NCBI GenBank assembly: GCA_019454045.1
Contig: SKCR01038878.1
Location: forward strand, 124,001 to 188,000
DNA from: Zanthoxylum bungeanum
Lineage: Eukaryota > Streptophyta > Magnoliopsida > Sapindales > Rutaceae
Length of the DNA: 64,000 nucleotides
Direction: 5' to 3'
The notes beneath the pieces were generated by a model. The model was not told the origin of the DNA. It worked only from the letters and a program-made list of their open reading frames with translations, and searched no databases. The translations under genes were made by a program, and so were the position numbers. Shown here one piece after another: positions 34,558 to 47,389 of the stretch; within the stretch, counting starts at the first letter, position 1, and each line of letters begins with the position of its first letter.

Positions 34558-37330
34558 ATCTCCCACTTGGCACGTAGCGAGTCACTCAAGTGTCCTACAC
34601 CCGAACTATGTACGGTTCGCTCAAATTGCTGAGGAAAGGTTTTCGTCAGCGGATTTGTTCGATTATCGTTTGACGCGATTTATACGATCATCACATCGCC
34701 ACGATGTATGATCCGAACGAATCAGATGATATAGAAGTATATATCTGGATCGTCGATGAGACCTTTAATTCCTTAGCCTGTGCTGACGCCTAGCTCAGCT
34801 GCTAACAGAACTATATCTAATCTAATTAGATTTATTTCGATCCAAATGGCTTCTATTGCTGCCTCAGCTGCAGCAATAATCCGCATTTGTTGTTTATTCG
34901 GCAACAGTTATCTTGCTTGGAAGATTTCCAGCTCACTGTCCCGTTATTCAAACTTTATAGTACCGCAGTATTTAATCGTTTGGAAACTTGCTGCAGTGAT
35001 CCCAGTCACTTCAAGTTCTCCTCTCTCCATAGTTTAAGATAGCATCTTTAGTTCTCAGAGATACTAACAGATGTTCTTAATTTCAATCCAGTGACTGTCA
35101 CTTGGATTGACCTGATTGTGACTCCATATGCTTGAAGCGTATGAGACACCAATACAAGTACATTTTAAATGTACAATTTCCCAGAGAGTGTTAACAAACT
35201 CCAAATCTATCCCAGTAGATCTTTATTCCTTGAATAAAGGTTGTTACTCCCCAGAATTCTACGGAGAATTTCTATGAAGAATATCTATGAAAGCCAAGCT
35301 TTCACCAATTGCTTTATGGGAATTTCACTGTCAGTGCGCTCTCCCACTAACCTCCTTATATACACAAGAATTATTTCGTTTTGAGTCAAATCATAAACCA
35401 TTATGATTATTTCAAAAACAGTTCCAAGAACCTTATGCTTGCATCAATCCAAACATGGATCGAATAACCCGCAAACCTTGTTTGTCGGTTATACAAAATC
35501 GTCAGGATGTTGTAAACATCCTCCAAAAGGTTTCCTTTTCAGGAAAGCGATTTTGATCTATAACTGACATATTTCATAAATGAAATATATAGTTATTTTC
35601 AAGCATTTTCAAAATGGATTTACCATGGCAACAGGTAAAAGGTTGAACCGTTATTAACATAATGTTGATAACGATACCTTTCCGTCAAAAGCCTAGCTTT
35701 GTACGTTGGTATGTTGCCATCCATGTATGTCTTCCTTGAAGACGTTAATGTACTACCATAGGCACAATGCCTTGTGGTACAACAACTAGTATCCAAATAG
35801 TTGTTATACATGGAATCCATTTCGGACTCATGGCACTTTGCCATAACAGGGAGTCGATACCTCGTATCACTTCCTCATAACGTAGTCGGATGGTACACCT
35901 CCATAAGATTGACATCTTTATGAGGTTAGATCAGAAACCCATACCCTAGGTTGTTTTCTGACTCTATCCGATCTACGAAGTTCTTGTGTATTTGAAGATT
36001 AATGGTATAGATTCATCATAGATGAACTATTTGTGTTCCATTAAGGACTTCGTGCCTTGAAGGTATTACTTACTCCGATTTTCATCGAGTATCACTATCC
36101 TCCCACTGACCACTGCATATCGGTATTCCTCTCAGGAAAACCGCATGGTGAGCAACAATTACATTGTTCTCATGTGGGATTTATAAGTACTATACTTAAG
36201 GTTTCCCTTAGATAACCTATATTGGCACTTATCCAATTTGGGTCCTTAGTTTGGTATCATCCAAACGCTATGCCTGGCATACCCAAATTATCAGGAATGA
36301 GAAACCTCGTTTCTTCCCTGTTCATATCCTATATGATATCTGTCAAACAGATTTATATGGAACCTTATTCTAAATAAGTTTTGCACTGTTAATACATATC
36401 CTGTTGAAGGAAATAGTAGCTCAGAGCGACTCGTGATAAACCTTATCATGTCCAACAAAATTCGGTTTTAGTTCAGACACACCGTCTAACTGACGTGTCT
36501 CGAGAGGAGTCCTCATCTGAAAGAATACCGTACTCTTTCATGTACGTATGAAACTTACTGCTTAAGTATTTTCCATTACGGTCTTACCGTGGCGGAATAA
36601 CACTATAGCCGATCTGTTTGTCTACTTCGTGTCGAAACTCTAAAGTTTCCGATTTGTGTTCTTCAAAGAAACACATAACCACAACGTGATGTCACACATC
36701 CGTTAAGGTCACGAAATATTCATGTTCACATCTAGCCTAGCTAGATATGGGCCCACTTACTTCACCATGAATAGGGCTAACAGATCGGTGGCCCTTTTAC
36801 TATTACCAAGTAATAGTATTTTAGGTATTTAACCTAATAAACTAGATTCGTAGACCTTATTTGAATAGTCAAATCAGTCCTAGTACCCACTCTTAAAAAG
36901 TGTGGATATACGAGTCTTGTTTAATTGTGTCCTGACAACAATGCCACAAATAAGTCTCTATTGATCAAATCAATTTGAGCTATTTATTTGTCATTTTATA
37001 TGTTTGAGATTTTATTTATATTCAAAATATAAATTCTGTTATTTACATCCAATGTATTTATCTCAGTATCATCTTTATATAATGAAACACTTTAGTGTTC
37101 TAGAATATAAAGGTTTTATCCGCATCGGATTAAACACTGATATAGAGATAATGTCTCTAGTCAAACTAGTTACATTATAACATTTCCTAATTTAAGTACA
37201 TACCCAAAGGGTAGTTCCTAAACTTAGGTATCTACGGTCGAAACAGCGACTTTCGTCCCGTTTCCAATTCGCAGAGAAATCTCGGCTTGAAGCCAGTATC
37301 CAGCTCACAGCGGATTCTGAACGTCAATAC
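34558..37330 (-). pseudogene. pol: Decayed copia pol of element B
   Basis: Minus-strand order from 37330 down: protease-proximal part, zinc-finger/integrase, RT, RNase H, purine tract at 34558-34568. The sequence is colinear with C (727-3450) and carries the same kind of frame breaks. Plus-strand frames such as 34514-34711 and 34780-35037 are shadows. No YVDD box or DDE triad is readable in one frame. Confidence 0.8.
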
Positions 37331-40300
37331 ATATATGTATTATGTACCACACTAAGTATTTAAAATCCAATTTTAATACTAGTAGTGAACATAACTTTGA
37401 CAAATATTTTAAAGTTAGAGCCTCGCCCTTTCTTTAATTCCTTCGTGTCTTCCATATCCAAATGGTAGTCACTTTGGGATATGTCAATTACCTTTTCAAT
37501 ATTTCACAAACCTTTGGCCAAGCCTTGGGTTTAGAATATCGAAATGATGTGCACCTTGTGCTACATGCCCAATTGCAAACTTTGACTTTTCTCCACTAGA
37601 ATAGTCAATTAATTCTCCAAGATTATTAATTGCAATTTTAATACTTTTAAATCTAAAGATAGATTTATTATAAGTATATTAATTAAGCACTAAAGTCATC
37701 ATCACATAAATCTTCCAAAGACTTTATGCTCTACTATTTGCTTAATTATGGCTTAGTATAATAAGTTATTTTTATTTTATCAAATAAATAAACCTATTAT
37801 TAATTCCCAATTGAAATTAAATCATTTAAAACATTTAATCCAAGGATTATATATTTTAAATATTCAACCTTTTCAATTCTTTCTTGATTTTAATAGTCCA
37901 ACTATTTAATCAATTTATTAAGGTACTATTTATTATAATGATTACAATAATCCAATTATTTAATCAACTATAATTTTAATATTGATTACTATAATCCCAT
38001 TATAAAATCAACTATCATTTAATTCAATTATATTGATTACTATAATCCAATTATAAAATCAACTATATATTGAATGAGTTTGTATATAGTCCAACTATAT
38101 ATATTTTAAAACAACATAAAATATTAGTCCAACTAATACTTTTGATTAATATGACGAGTAAAATATAATGAGCGTGTTTAGCGAGTAATTGAACGAATGT
38201 TGCAAATTCAATACTTGCCTCCCACTATTTTTCGTCGAGCCTCTAACCCTCTGTGGAGTACTCGGGAAACCGTGTTTCCTAGTGGGCTAGGATCCCGTTA
38301 AATAACACACAACCCTGACTTTGGCCAATAAAAGCTGTATGCTATTTAACTAGGTAGATCTCAGATCAATTGGATCTCATCCAATTCCTAGATCCGGTTA
38401 GGTGGACATCCAAGTCCGAAACATATGTATAATGTCAATGTATCCATTACATTTTCCTAACCATATCCTCCGAATCATTAGGCCTTGGCTTTGGCCAAAA
38501 CACAAACCTAATGATTCCAGTTAAGCGGACCCATTGACGAGGAAAGTTTCGTAATCAATGTCATTGGACAAAAGTGATCTGACTTTGGTCAATAAAAATC
38601 ACGATTTGGACAAGACACCGATATGCAAACAACTCTCATGATTCAAGTACATCCTTGATTGACAAAGGTCTTGACTTTGGTCAAAAAAAACCAATGCCAA
38701 CTTCGGATCTTGAACAAGAATCATTCAATGGAAGGATATTTGCTTAATATAGAACGAGGGTTTTTTCGCGTGCAAATTGGCTACCAATTTAATTATCTTT
38801 GTTAGGTCTCATCATCATACACCCTTAAACATGCATTCTAAATACATAATAAAGCGAGTATGAAATAAAATAATAATGATATGCGGATGGATACTTAACA
38901 CATTGATCCTAGATCAAATCTCTCCCTTTCTCACTCAAGCTAGCACTTGTACTACTTCTACCCGTTACACTACACTTCTAAAGAAACCTCATATACATAG
39001 AGGGAATAGGTGAGAAGAGAATACAAAGAGAAAGAAGGTGATAAGGCTGGACACGCAGGTCCAATTTAATAAATCGAATTTATTACAACAATTTCTAAAA
39101 TTGCCCACCCGACTAATATCCATCCGATATACATTATTCATTCAACACAACCACGTATTCACACACATAAGCATGCTATCAATCAATCTAATCAAATTAA
39201 TTAATCTGATAATTAAGTGATCATCCAATGTTCAAACAACGATTTGATTTTGTTCGAGTCAAACTCGTTTTTGCGAATAAGTACTCAAAGTACGAATTCA
39301 TGAATTAAATTAAACTACATCATTAAATCTAATTTAACATGTATTTAATACTAATTCACTATTCAATTCCAAATTAAATATTACACTTTATTTAATAAAC
39401 CTTTTACGATTTAAATTCCAAATCTAATCGTAACGCGTCTCAAAGACCGATTAACGTCCAACGTCAATTCAATTAAAGTCCAATGGGCTTTTGATTGATT
39501 TCTTAAGGCGTGGACTTTTGGTCAACTCGGGTCAAACCGATAACCAAAGTCCAATCCGGGATTTACCCACATAAGCCCATAAATCAATCTTGGCCCATTA
39601 GGCCCAATTGAACATTAAAGGTTCATTAGTCGCAATTGGGCTTTATGGTTAAGGTTTTGGGCCCAATTGGATCCAATCCACTTGGCCTAAACCAAACTTG
39701 ATAAATCAAGCCCAAAAGGCCCAATTACAACATTAAATTCTAATTTCCAAAATTAGGCCCAATTAATTAAATCCAAAAATCCAATTTTCACAATTTAATT
39801 ACCAAAGTGCATTATATGATTAATCGACTAAATCGATATTTCCGAAGCACCAAATTAGTCCAATTAATCATGCTTAATTCATTATTACATGTCAAACCAC
39901 ATAATGAAAAATCAAACCCATTTACATGCTTTCATGCTCTCTCGGCCAAGGAGTGATTTCATGTCCATTTCGGTTTCAATCCAATTAATCCGCAATCGAC
40001 ATTAAATACATCCCGAATGATTTTCAATACATCCAATTATCAAAATCAAAAATTTCCAAGACAACACTAGGGCATATCCAATTCATTCGGCCAACACATG
40101 GATTTTAGGGTTTATGTTCAATTCAAAGTACAATCCAATTGACATTAAATTAACATCATCCTACATGATTTTAACTCATCCAATGAATTAAAATCAACAA
40201 ATTCCAATGATTCAAAATCATTTGCATTCGGCCAAGGCATATAATTTGGGGAAATAATTCCAAATCATTTTTCATCAAATTAGTCCAACCAAAATGAATT

Positions 40301-40403
40301 TAAACATGTTATAAGCATACTCAAACAAACAATTCATTCAAATCATGCTCAACAAACATTTACCCAAATTTTAAACCCTACAAATTTCATGCTTGCAACA
40401 TTA
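37331..40403 (-). other. 5' leader of element B (non-coding)
   Basis: About 3.1 kb between primer site and pol remnant with no gag. Shared with A and with the leader of H. Includes spaced variants of CTTGACTTTGGCCAACAA (about 38311, 38580, 38670) and AT-rich palindromes near 37900-38130. The frame at 39038-39220 is unsupported. Confidence 0.65.
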
Positions 40404-40416
40404 GCTCTTGATGCCA
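40404..40416 (-). other. Primer binding site of element B
   Basis: Minus-strand TGGCATCAAGAGC, one base inside the LTR. It is close to the copia initiator tRNA-Met site TGGTATCAGAGC and identical to the site in A. Confidence 0.75.
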
Positions 40417-40417
40417 T

Positions 40418-42017
40418 TGTTGGTTTTCTATAAGGTCCCAAGATCAAACAAGACATGAAATTATGTGTGAACACATCAACGGAGGTAGCGGAATACTCAC
40501 ATTGATCGGTAGAGTCGATTTGGAGACGATTCAAGCCCAAAACGCACTGCCTTTGTAAGCTCACTGCAGCAGTCCACTGCCCTGCAAACAGAAAATTGGG
40601 TGAAGAAACGGAGCTCCAATCTTCGTCGGATGGATCCCGTCTCATGGGGGAACCTCCCTACCACCTTCGCAAGACTCGTAGTGTGCTAGCACTTGCGGTT
40701 TTCACCATGAAAACCCAACTCTTGCTCCCCTAAACTCACGCCCAAACTGGTTCAAAACCAGTGAAGAATGGCCACCATTACCGTGAGAGAGAGAGAAATT
40801 TTTGAGAGAAAATGTGTTATGTTAATTAAATGATTTACCAAAAATCAATTTATATTTATGCCATAATTTATTAAATTAATAATAAATTTATGACACAACA
40901 CATGCAATAGCTTAGAGTGTCAAACACTCAATTTCCATGCAATAACATTGAGTGCAATGTACACTATCTACATGCAAAGCATTAGAATGACATGTGTCAT
41001 GTGGGCCCCACACGTTTCCAAATGAAAGTGGGCCCACGTGCACTCACGCGTTCGGGTTCGATATTTCCGAAATACCGAGCTTACGTCGCGACGTTAATTC
41101 AATCGAATTTAAATAAATAATTGCGCCTGGCGAAATTATTATTTACGTCGCTAACGAATTAATTCTAAATTAACTCGTTTGCCCGAATTAAAATCTAATT
41201 TTAATTCCGCGTCGAAATCTAATTTCGTTTAATATATCGAATATATTAATTTATCGATTAATTCCAAATTAATCGTTATCTCTCTCTAGACGATTTTATC
41301 CTGGATAAAATATCTCCGTATTAATCCTAGATTAATTTTCTCTCTCTTCTATATAATCCCAGATTATTCAAGAGTGCGAGTTGTGCGTCATCGGTGGATT
41401 ATCGGGAAGCGACCCATGAGATCCCCGGATAATCTGGCAGTAAATACGGTCGTCGGAGTATCCGAATCACGTACGTACCAAGTACTACGTTCTACCGATT
41501 TACGAGACAAGGTTGACTCCTAGCAAAGCACCAAGTCTTCCCAGGTTCTCCGGACATATTCATCAAAGAATATCTAGATCTGTATCAAGCGTAGTATACA
41601 ATTGTATTGTGCATATTGGCCCAGTATCGGATAATCACGTGCTAGGGCTGGGGCTGGATAAGTGTCTGCCCCATCCGAAACACATATCGGATGTCTGGTA
41701 ACTAGTCTCTAATCGGATATTCATGACCTGGTCATAATATCACGATTGGATGCGCATCACTTTAAGAGCCCAATACCGTATCCTGCGTGACAATCATCTC
41801 CATAATGACTGGAGTGACACTTTCCATCTCGACATCACATCCAATACACTACGATTCCTGATAAACCAGAAAGGTGAACACAGAACCATTAAGATCCCCC
41901 ACCACCAAAACCAAAGTTTACCGATTGTCGTAAGTATTAGCGATGTAATTCTCAGGTTAAGACTATACACACCTACCTTGATTTCGGCCCTCCCATAGAC
42001 ACCTGTCATAATACCAA
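40418..42017 (-). repeat. 5' LTR of copia element B, larger part
   Basis: 1600 bp, from the CCAACA end (plus-strand start TGTTGG at 40418) to the insertion point of A. It continues at 51787. The palindrome ladder is at 41058-41367. Confidence 0.9.
41058..41367. repeat. Palindrome ladder in the 5' LTR of B
   Basis: The same series as at 33187-33500, with a few single-base indels. Confidence 0.75.
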
Positions 42018-44104
42018 TGTTGGTAATATGACCCATAGCGTCACTATTTGTACAGATCACGGTGTTGCTGTACAAATTAACTATGTGACAAGGAAATTGC
42101 ACTCTCATCATCATTTGTGATTAGATCACCATAGATGTATAAATGAAGAGAGGTCCATATGATTAGTTCCTGGATTGAGATGATATGAGACAGTATCAAT
42201 CCCGAAGGATTAATCATTAAATATCCCTAGCCGAAGTATTATCGAGACTGGACATCGATAATGCGGAATAGGCTAGTATTGCACTTGTGCGCATTGTGAG
42301 GGCACAACGGCATAGTTCTCATATATATAAGTATTGGATACTTATGCAAGTGCGATAGGAGGTCGTGTTTCACCGATGGTACGGGAAACAGCTTCGCTCT
42401 GGATAGACCCCTCGGAATCCCATTGGTATTATGACTATGTGTCTATGGGAGGCCGAATCGAGGTAGGTGTGTATAGTCTTAACCTGAGACTTACATCGCT
42501 AATACTTGCGATAATCGGTAAACTTTGGTCTTGGTGGTACAGGGCTTTAACCGGTTCTGGGTACACCGCTTCTGGGTTTATCAGAGAGTCGTAGTGTATT
42601 GGGTGTGATGTCGAGACGGAAGTGTCACTTCAGTCATATTGGAGAGATGTCACGCAGGATACGGTACTAGTGCTCTTGAGTGTTGCGCAACCAATCGGGA
42701 TATTGTGACCAGGTCATGTATATCCGATTATAGAGACTATGTTACCAAACATCCGACATGTGTTTCGGACGGGGCAGACACTTATCCAGCCCCAGCCCTA
42801 GCACGTGATTATCCGATACTGGGCCGATATACACAATACTACGGTATACTACGCTTGATACAGATCTTAATATTCTTATGAGAATATATCCGGAGAATTG
42901 GGAAGACTTGGTGCTTTGCTAGGAGTCGACCTTGTCTCGTAAATCGGTAGAACGTAGTACTTGGTACGTACGTGATTCGGATACACCGACGACCGTATTT
43001 ACTGCCAACATATCCGGGGATCTCATGGGTCGCTTCCCAAAGATTCACCGATGACGTATGACTCGCACTTATATTAATCTGGGATTAATATGATGAGAGA
43101 GAGAATTAATCTGGGATTAATTTCGGAGACATTTTATCTAGGATAAAATATCAATTGAAGAGAGAGAAACATTGATTTGGAATTAATCGAGGAATTAATA
43201 TATTTGATATATTAAACGAAATTAGATTTCGACGCGGAATAAAATTAGATTTTAATTCGGGCGAGCGAATTAATTTAGAATTAATTCGTTAGCGACGTGA
43301 ATAATAATTCCGCTAGGCGTAATTATTTAATTCTCGTCGCGACGGAAATTAGTTAATTCGGAATTAGCGAATTTGGGCCCGAAAGTGTTTGCGGACACAT
43401 TCGTATTTTGAAACGGGTGGAATCCGCAAATCACCGCGATATCTCATTACTTGACACGAATAGATGATGGATGTATCTAGTCACCTTTGAGGGATGATAC
43501 ATTGTCTCTATTCTCAAAAGAGGTAATGATGGCATATAATGAATTTTAAAAAGGTGATGTGTGTTTTTGGGAATAAAACCCAAATGTGTTTGAAATGAAT
43601 TTCAAATGAAATTCAAATGCATTTGATGCATAAAGTAAAACACAAAACCGTATACACACAACACTTCATTTTCCCTCCTCTCTCTCTTCTCTTCTTCTCC
43701 TCTTCTCTCTCACGACATTTCTGGTTTTGCAAGGCAGTGAACTGCCGAATTTAAGAAGCAAAATGGAGGGAAGCAAGTGTGTTTTGTGGCAAAACAAGAG
43801 TGCTAGCACACTCCGGGATCATGCCAAGGTGATAAGGGAAGTATACCCATGAGCAAGGAACGTTTTGATGAAGCTTGGAGCTCGTTTTTCTTGATCAAAA
43901 TGGCACAAAACAGAAGCCAAAATCTGCAGCAGTGGGCGCACTTGACAGTGACTGCCGTGAGCAGTGGCAGTGGGCAGTGAGTTCGTTTTTTGTGCCAAAT
44001 CGCATCTCAACACCGCTCGATGTAAGTATTCCGCACTTAAATCGTTGTATTCGCTTATGATTCATGCTTGAGTTTTGATCTTGGGACCTCTAGAAACTCC
44101 AACA
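42018..44104 (+). repeat. 5' LTR of element A
   Basis: Starts TGTTGGTAATATGACCC and ends AAACTCCAACA. Its last ~700 bp differ from the LTRs of B and C (a CTCTCT-rich stretch at 43670-43710, ACTGCCG repeats), marking a subfamily. The 86-codon frame 42334-42594 recurs in the 3' LTR and is not a gene. Confidence 0.92.
43071..43373. repeat. Palindrome ladder in the 5' LTR of A
   Basis: Includes ATATTAATC/GATTAATAT centre TGG (43071-43091), ATTTTATC/GATAAAAT centre TAG, TAATATAT/ATATATTA centre TTG, CGAATTAATT/AATTAATTCG centre TAG, and a final imperfect palindrome centred on CGG (43347-43373) whose arms differ from those in C. Architecture is kept while bases change. Confidence 0.82.
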
Positions 44105-44105
44105 A

Positions 44106-44118
44106 TGGCATCAAGAGC
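44106..44118 (+). other. Primer binding site of element A
   Basis: TGGCATCAAGAGC, one base after the LTR; same as in B. Copia initiator tRNA-Met type with changes. Confidence 0.78.
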
Positions 44119-45998
44119 ATAGGTTAAAAGCATGAAAAATGTTAGGGCTAAAATTTGGGCAAACTTGAATTTGAGCATGATAAATGAAATTGGATGGATT
44201 TGTATGCTTAATTGTGTTTGTATTGAAGATTGATTATGTCAATTTGAAGAAAATATGATTGGATCAATTTTTCCCCAAATTGCTACCTTGGCCGAAATTG
44301 ATATTGATTTTATGTCTTGGGATTTTTGATTTTTGACAATTGGAAGTGTTGGAAATCATTCGGGATGATGATTTAACGTCAATTGCGGAATCAATTGGAT
44401 TGAATTCGATTTGGACGAAAAATCCCCAAATTGCCAAGTATGTCATGAAACTTTAAATTGGGTAAAATTGATTTAAGCATGCAATTATGAAATTGGATGA
44501 TTAAGTATGCTTAATACATGTTTTAATTGATGATTGGTTGGATCAATTTGATTAAATATTGTTTGGAACAAATTTCCCCAATTTTGATGTGTTGGCCGAG
44601 AGTTATGCCCCTTTGTGTTCTTGGTGAATTTTGATTTTTGAAACATTGGATGTGTTGAAAATCATTAGAGTATATTGATTTAATGTCGAATTGGGTTTAA
44701 TTGGATTGAAACAAATCGGACATGTAATTAACCTTATTGCCGAGAACAAAGTGAGCATGTAATGGGTTTGATTTTAATCTTAATATGTTGGACATGTGAT
44801 GATGAAATTGAGTATGATTAATTGGACTAATTTAGTGTTTTGGAAATGTTGATTTAGTTGATTAATCATGTAATGCACTTTAAGTAATTAAATTGTTAAA
44901 TTGGATTTATGTAATTTAATTATTTGAGGCCTTAAATTGGATTTGGGCTTCTAATGTTGTAATTGGGCCTATTGGGCTTGATTTTATCAAGTTGGGTTTG
45001 GGGCAAATGGATTGGATCCAATTGGGCCCAAAACCTTAACCATAAAGCCCAAATGCAACTAATGGACCTTTGTAATTTAATTGGGCCTAATGGGCCAAAA
45101 TTAATTTAAAGGCTTATGGGGTAAATCCCGGATTGGACTTTGGTTGCGGGTTTGACCCGAGTTGACCAAAAGACCACGCCTTAAGAAATTAATTAAAAGC
45201 CCATTAGACTTTAATTAAATTAATATTGGATATTAATCGGGCTTTGAGACCCGTAGCGATTAAATTTGGAATTTAAGTCGAAAAAGGTTTATTAATAAAG
45301 TGTGATATTTAATTTGGAATTAAATAGTGAATTAGAATTAAATACAAATTGAATTGGATTTAATTGTGTAGTTTAATTTAATTCGGGAATTCGTACTTTA
45401 AGTACTTATTCGCAAAAACGAGTTTGACTCGAACAAAATCAAATCGTTGTTTGAACATTGGATGATCACATAATTATCAGATTAATTAATTTGATTAGAT
45501 TGATTGATAGCATGCTTATATGAGTGAATACATGGTTGTGATGCATGAATAATGTATATCGGATGGATATTAGATGGGTGGGGCAATTTTAGAAATTGTT
45601 GTAATAAATTTTCGATTTATTAATTGGACCTGCGTGTCCAGCCTTATCACCTTCATTCTCTTTGTATTCTCTTCTCACCTATTCCCCTCTATGTATATGA
45701 GGTTTCTTTAGAAGTGTAGTGTAACGGGTAGAAGTAGTACAAGTGCTAGCTTGAGTGAGAAAGGGAGAGATTTGATCTAGGATCAATGTGTTAAGTATCC
45801 ATCCGCATATCATTATTATTTTATTTCATACTCGCTTTATTATGTGTTTAGAATGCATGCTTAAGGGTGTATGATGATGAGACCTTAACAAAGATAATTA
45901 AATTGGTAGCCAATTTGCACGCGAAAAACCCTCGTTAAATATCATGCGTTTTTCCTTCCATTGAGTGATTCTTACTCAAGATCCGAGATTGGCAGGGG

Positions 45999-46372
45999 TT
46001 GTTGGCCAAAGTCAAGCCCTTGTCCATCAAAGATGTGTTTTAATCACGAGGCTTTGTTCCATATCGGTGTCGTGTCCAAGTTGTGGTTTGTTGGCCAAAG
46101 TCAAGACCACTTCTTGTCCATTGACATTGATTACGAAGCTTCCATGTCAATGGGTCCGCGCTTGACTGGGATCATTAGGTTTGTTGTGCCAAAGCCAAGG
46201 CCTAGTTGATTCAGAGGAAAAGGTTAGGATATACATTCGATGTATAGGCATATATAAGATATATGTTTGGGACTTGGATGTCCACCTACTGGATCTAGGA
46301 GTTGGATGAGATCCAATTGATCTTCGAGATCTACCTAGTTAATTATCATACAATTTGTTGGCCAAAGTCAAG
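45999..46372 (+). repeat. Spaced copies of an 18-mer in the leader of A
   Basis: TTGTTGGCCAAAGTCAAG occurs exactly at 45999-46016, 46088-46105 and 46355-46372, with a variant near 46180. The same word in reverse occurs three times in the leader of H (62569, 62832, 62923). Confidence 0.85.
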
Positions 46373-46546
46373 ATTGTGTGATATTTAACGGGATCCTAGC
46401 CCACTAGGAAACACGGTTTCCCGAGTACTCGACAGAGGGTTAGAGGCTCGACGAAAAATAGTGGGAGGCAAGTATTGAATTTGCAACATTCGTTCGAATA
46501 CTCGCTAAACGCGCTCATTTAATTTATTTCGTCGTTATATTAAATG

Positions 46547-46855
46547 TTAGTTAGACTAATATTTAAATTGTTGTTTTAATAAACAGTTGGACTGTATTAT
46601 ACTTGATTATATATAATTGGATTATATTAATCAATATATTTGAATTAATTAATTTCAGTTTACAGTTGATTTTATAATTGGATTATAGTAATCAATGTAA
46701 TTGAGGTTAATTAATTTGGATTATATTTGATTATATAGTTGGACTATTATAATCATTATAATATATAAAGTACCACTAATCGTTGATTAAATAGTTGGAC
46801 TATTGTAATCAAGATAAAATTGAAAAGTTGGATATTTAAAATATAATCTGGGATT
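46547..46855. repeat. Cluster of TGG/TAG-centred palindromes in the leader of A
   Basis: TTAGT/ACTAA centre TAG (46547-46559); ACAGT/ACTGT centre TGG (46583-46595); ATATAAT/ATTATAT centre TGG (46611-46627); TTATAAT/ATTATA centre TGG (46672-46687); ATAGT/ACTAT centre TGG (near 46740); AATAGT/ACTATT centre TGG (46790-46804); AATC/GATT centre TGG (46845-46855). The same three-base-centre design as in the LTR ladder. Confidence 0.8.
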
Positions 46856-47389
46856 AAAATATTTTAAATGATTTAATTTTCAAATTGGGAATAAATAATA
46901 GGTTACTTTATTTGATAAAATAACTTATTATACCTTAAGCCCAAAATTAAGCAATATAAGTAGAGCATAAAATCTTTGGAAGATTCATGTGATGATGACT
47001 TTAATGCTTAATTTAATATACTTGTCATAAATCTAATTTTTGGATTTAAGAAGTATTAAAATTGCAATTTATAATTCTTGGAGAATTAATTGACTATTCA
47101 TGTAAAGTCAAAGTTTGCAATTGGGCATGTAGCACGAGGTGCACATTCCTTCATATTCTAAAACCCAAGGCTTGGCCTAAGGTTCCTAAAATATTGAAAA
47201 GGATAATTGACATATCCCAAAGTGACTACCATTTGGATATGGAAGACACGAAGGAATTAAAGAAAGGGCGAGGCTCTAACTTTAAATATGTTTGTCTTAG
47301 TTATGTTCACAGCTAGTATTGAAATTAGATTTTAAATACTTAGTGTGGTACATAAAATATATGTATTGATATTCAGAATCTGCTTTGAG

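Larger units (their letters stand above)
44119..47389 (+). other. 5' leader of element A (non-coding)
   Basis: 3.3 kb with no gag frame. It begins with repeats of TTGGATTGA/ATTGGGC-type words, then the spaced 18-mer array (45999-46372) and a cluster of TGG/TAG-centred palindromes (46547-46855). The frames at 45961-46209 and 47062-47316 are not conserved in B or C. Confidence 0.65.

Noticed and set aside
42334..42594. 86-codon frame repeated at 50013-50273
   Set aside because: Identical position in the two LTRs of element A; repetition is due to the LTR pair, not protein conservation.
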